This document shows, piece by piece, positions 61,124 to 64,000 of a DNA stretch of 64,000 bases. The translations under genes and the position numbers were made by a program. The stretch lies in assembly GCF_022919715.1 (NCBI RefSeq), contig NZ_CP095042.1, forward strand, positions 2,294,001 through 2,358,000, given 5' to 3'. The DNA comes from Agromyces sp. H17E-10. Lineage in GTDB: Bacteria > Actinomycetota > Actinomycetes > Actinomycetales > Microbacteriaceae. The number at the start of each line of letters is the position of its first letter. Positions within the stretch are counted from its first letter, which is position 1. The notes under the pieces were generated by a model, which had not been told where the DNA came from, did no database searches, and worked only from the letters and a program-made list of their open reading frames with translations.

Positions 61124-62410
61124 ATGCCCGCAGCCGTACTCATCGGTGCACAGTGGGGCGACGAGGGCAAGGGCAAGGCGACCGACCTGCTCGGCTCGCG
61201 CCTCGACTACGTCGTCAAGTTCAACGGCGGCAACAACGCGGGTCACACCGTGGTCGTCGGAGAAGAGAAGTACGCGCTGCACCTGCTGCCGTCGGGCATC
61301 CTGACGCCGGGCGTCACCCCCGTCATCGGCAACGGCGTCGTGGTCGACGTCGAGGTCCTCTTCGAGGAGCTCGAGGGGCTCGAGGCCCGTGGCGTCGACG
61401 TCTCGAAGCTGCGAATCTCGGCCAACGCCCACCTCATCACCCAGTACCACCGCGTGCTCGACAAGGTCACCGAGCGCTTCCTCGGCAAGCGTCAGATCGG
61501 CACGACGGGGCGCGGCATCGGCCCGAGCTACGCCGACAAGATCAACCGCGTCGGCATCCGCATGCAAGACCTCTTCGACGAGAACATCCTGCGGCAGAAG
61601 GTCGAGGGCGCCCTCGACCAGAAGAACCACCTGCTCGTGAAGGTCTACAATCGCCGGGCGATCGGCGTCGACGAGATCGTCGACGAGCTGCTCTCGTACG
61701 TCGACCGCCTGCGGCCGATGGTCACCGACACGTCGCTGCTGCTGCACCGCGCGCTCGAGGCCGGCGAGACCGTGCTCTTCGAGGGCGGCCAAGCCACGAT
61801 GCTCGACGTCGACCACGGCACGTACCCGTTCGTCACCTCGTCGAACGCGACGTCGGGCGGCGCCGTCACCGGCTCGGGCATCGCCCCGAATCGCATCGAC
61901 CGGGTCATCGCGGTCATCAAGGCCTACACGACCCGCGTGGGCGCGGGCCCCTTCCCGACCGAGCTGTTCGACGAGTGGGGCGACTTCCTCACCGAGCAGG
62001 GCCACGAGTTCGGCACGACCACCGGTCGCAAGCGCCGCACCGGCTGGTACGACGCCCCCATCGCCCGCTACGCGTCGCGCATCAACGGCGTCACCGACTT
62101 CGTGCTCACGAAGCTCGACGTGCTCACCGGCATCGAGAAGATCCCAGTGTGCGTCGCCTACGACGTCGACGGTGAGCGCTTCGACGAGGTGCCCGTTTCG
62201 CAGAGCGACTTCCACCACGCGAAGCCGATCTACGAGGAGTTCCCCGGCTGGACCGAGGACATCTCGGGCGCCCGCGAGTTCGCCGACCTGCCCGCGAACG
62301 CGCAGGCGTACGTCCGCACGCTCGAGGCGATGAGCGGCTCGCGCATCTCGGCGATCGGCGTCGGGCCCGGCCGAGACGAGATCGTGCAGCTGCACGATCT
62401 GCTCGGCTGA
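61124..62410 (+). CDS. purA: Adenylosuccinate synthase
   Basis: 428 residues. GTP P-loop-like [16 protein letters not shown] with catalytic D13, the His of NNAGHTVVV (H41), [31 protein letters not shown] and [16 protein letters not shown]. Converts IMP plus aspartate plus GTP to adenylosuccinate, the first step to AMP. AAGGGGAG precedes the ATG, overlapping the DUF3151 stop region. Full-length and canonical. Confidence 0.97.
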   Translation: MPAAVLIGAQWGDEGKGKATDLLGSRLDYVVKFNGGNNAGHTVVVGEEKYALHLLPSGILTPGVTPVIGNGVVVDVEVLFEELEGLEARGVDVSKLRISANAHLITQYHRVLDKVTERFLGKRQIGTTGRGIGPSYADKINRVGIRMQDLFDENILRQKVEGALDQKNHLLVKVYNRRAIGVDEIVDELLSYVDRLRPMVTDTSLLLHRALEAGETVLFEGGQATMLDVDHGTYPFVTSSNATSGGAVTGSGIAPNRIDRVIAVIKAYTTRVGAGPFPTELFDEWGDFLTEQGHEFGTTTGRKRRTGWYDAPIARYASRINGVTDFVLTKLDVLTGIEKIPVCVAYDVDGERFDEVPVSQSDFHHAKPIYEEFPGWTEDISGAREFADLPANAQAYVRTLEAMSGSRISAIGVGPGRDEIVQLHDLLG

Positions 62411-62536
62411 CGCGACGCTCCACTCGGCCTCCCGGAGGGTTCCCCCGCGGCATCCGCCCCCGATAGTGTCGAAATCGGGCGCGCGCGCTACCGCGCACCC
62501 GAAGCGGCTTTCCCGAGCCGCGGCAAGGGGGAGTAG

Positions 62537-64000
62537 ATGTCGATCGTCCGTCGTACACTCGCAGGATTCGCGGCAGCGCTCCTGGCCGTCGGGCTCACGG
62601 CGCCGGCGGCGCTCGCACCCGCCTTCGCCGCCGAGGACGACGCCGAACTGATCCTCGAGAAGTCGGTGAACCCGAACAACTCGCCGTACAACCCGGGCGA
62701 CCAGTTCAGCTACACGATCGAGCTGACCTGCAACAGCAACCTGGTCGACACCTGCATCAACGCCGAACTCTCCGACACCCTGCCCGCGCCGCTCGTCTTC
62801 GATCAGAGCATCGACCCGGCCGTCGAGGTCTCGGGCGGCGGCGATTCGACCGTCGCGGTCGACGGTACGAACTTCACGGTCGACTTCACCTCGCTCGGCG
62901 GCGACGGCACCGGGCAGCCGGCCGGCCAGAAGGCCACGATCACGGTGTTCGTGCAGATCCCGGCCGACATCAGCGCCGACTACAACGGGGTCGACATCAC
63001 GAACACGGCGAACGCGACCGCCGACAACGCGCTCCCGGTCTCCGAGAGCGAGACCATCACCATCGCGGTGCCCGAGGTACTCGACTCGACGGTCACGAAG
63101 TCGGTCGACGACCACCAGCCCGACGGCACCCCCGGTGTGCCCGCGCTGCCCGACCAGCCGGTCGACTACACGATCGGCGGCGGCAACGCGTCGAACCGAT
63201 CGGTCGACGAGATCGTCGTGCAGGACCCGGCAGCGGGCGTCGCGAGCCCGTTCGACGGCTACTTCGACTTCACCGGCATCACCTCGATCACCCCGCCCGC
63301 CGGCGCCGACCAGGTCGAGATCGAGTGGCTCGACGCCGACGGCAACTGGACCTCGGCGTACGGGCCCGGGCCGATCCCGGCCGACCCGTCGGGCATCCCG
63401 GCGGGCGTTCCGCCGGCGGACGTGAAGGGCCTGAAGTTCACCTTCAGCAACTCGAACGGCGACCAGCTGCCGCCGTCGGGCGACGAACCCGCGAGCATCG
63501 GCATCGGGGCCGAGACGAACGACCAGGTGCTCGACCTCCCCCTCGACGAGTCGGTCACCGTTCCGAACACGGCCTCGTCGAACGTCGTGGTGCACGGCGA
63601 CTCGAGCACGCCGAAGACCGCGGCCGGCGACGTGGTCATCTCGAACACCGGTCCCTTCGTGGACGTGACGAAGAACTTCGCCAACCCGAACCTCCTCGCC
63701 GGTCAGCAGACGACCGCGACGATCGAGGCGACGAACGGCTTCCGGCCGGTGACCCAGATGGTGATCCAGGAGCCCACTCCGGGTCAGCCGGACCTCGCCG
63801 ATCAGGGGCTCGTGTTCGACGGCTTCACGAGCGGCGTCACCTGGCCGCCGAACGCGACCGGTGCGTCGATCACGTACGTGTACGCCGACGGCCAGACCGA
63901 GACGCTCACCGCGGACACCCCGAACACGCTCCCCGACCCCGAGCTCGAGGACACCGCCGAGGTCGTCGGGTTCACGGTGACGTTCACCGGTCCGATCATC
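62537..64000 (+). CDS. Large secreted surface protein with DUF11/isopeptide-type repeats, 3' end beyond window
   Basis: At least 488 residues, open to the window end. AAGGGGGAG precedes the ATG. Signal peptide TLAGFAAALLAVGLTAPAALAPAFA, cleavage near residue 34. The mature part is Thr/Val/Asp-rich beta-sandwich repeats: ELILEKSVNPNNSPYNPGDQFSYTIELTCNS..., STVTKSVDDHQPDGTPGVP..., VDVTKNFANPNLLAGQQTTATIEATN..., each with the xVTKxV...PG(D/Q)..Y(T)I pattern of DUF11/conserved-repeat surface domains. Likely a wall-attached adhesin or scaffold; any LPXTG anchor would be outside the window. Confidence 0.85.
   Translation, partial: MSIVRRTLAGFAAALLAVGLTAPAALAPAFAAEDDAELILEKSVNPNNSPYNPGDQFSYTIELTCNSNLVDTCINAELSDTLPAPLVFDQSIDPAVEVSGGGDSTVAVDGTNFTVDFTSLGGDGTGQPAGQKATITVFVQIPADISADYNGVDITNTANATADNALPVSESETITIAVPEVLDSTVTKSVDDHQPDGTPGVPALPDQPVDYTIGGGNASNRSVDEIVVQDPAAGVASPFDGYFDFTGITSITPPAGADQVEIEWLDADGNWTSAYGPGPIPADPSGIPAGVPPADVKGLKFTFSNSNGDQLPPSGDEPASIGIGAETNDQVLDLPLDESVTVPNTASSNVVVHGDSSTPKTAAGDVVISNTGPFVDVTKNFANPNLLAGQQTTATIEATNGFRPVTQMVIQEPTPGQPDLADQGLVFDGFTSGVTWPPNATGASITYVYADGQTETLTADTPNTLPDPELEDTAEVVGFTVTFTGPII

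Overview
The window is dense, very GC-rich bacterial chromosome with genes on both strands. No gene-free stretch exceeds 300 bp, and I saw no rRNA, tRNA, phage or insertion-sequence gene. Codon use, the small DUF7882-type protein at 5539, the DUF3151-purA pair and the pervasive leaderless promoters point to an actinobacterium of the Microbacteriaceae, perhaps Agromyces. This assignment is inferred from family recognition, not from a search. 

Layout. 1-5.9 kb: a secreted M64-type metallopeptidase (cut by the window edge), the coenzyme F420 gene cofD/fbiA, an MprF-like membrane protein and an AraC regulator. 6.0-17.9 kb: a MocR-type regulator divergent from a long catabolic operon (nitrilase-type amidohydrolase, hydantoinase/dihydropyrimidinase, F420-type luciferase-like oxidoreductase, two-permease ABC importer, class III aminotransferase, methylmalonate-semialdehyde dehydrogenase). 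Together these read as uptake and reductive breakdown of a pyrimidine or hydantoin to a beta-amino acid and then to acyl-CoA. 17.9-22 kb: CinA-like protein, enoyl-CoA hydratase, AraC, DHFR-like and LysR genes, and a 40-residue membrane protein. 22.3-25.8 kb: peptidase E, Dcu-type dicarboxylate carrier and ThrE-type exporter. 25.9-32.7 kb: pyrE, a giant Ala/Pro-rich septum-formation protein, ribokinase, nucleoside hydrolase and a NUDIX CoA pyrophosphatase. 32.7-42.5 kb: a second MocR regulator with an aldo/keto reductase, then a minus-strand block that includes mntR and mntH. 42.6-50.8 kb: a SARP/NB-ARC regulator, an ECF sigma factor, three alpha/beta hydrolases, a GNAT and an SDR. 50.8-57 kb: an rRNA/tRNA methyltransferase, a PPOX protein, CorA, a secreted YCHAT protein, and YhgE/Pip with a degenerate ABC ATPase and a TetR repressor. 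57.2-64 kb: argG, a secreted subtilase, DUF3151, purA and a large secreted repeat protein cut by the window edge. 

Two layers run through the whole window. First, at least sixteen genes have a TANNNT -10 hexamer 5-8 nt before the start codon, i.e. apparently leaderless transcripts, and several of these hexamers include the stop codon of the preceding gene. Second, a dispersed palindromic repeat (arms beginning GTCGAGTAG and ending CGTATCGAGAC) occurs between genes, once inside a coding sequence and once supplying a gene's last codons and stop. 

The most interesting items are the F420-linked pyrimidine/hydantoin cluster with its putative MocR direct-repeat operator, the twin palindromes over the mntH leaderless promoter, the GNAT-AAA+ fusion, the Walker-less ABC partner of YhgE, and the repeat element translated in the MocR linker.
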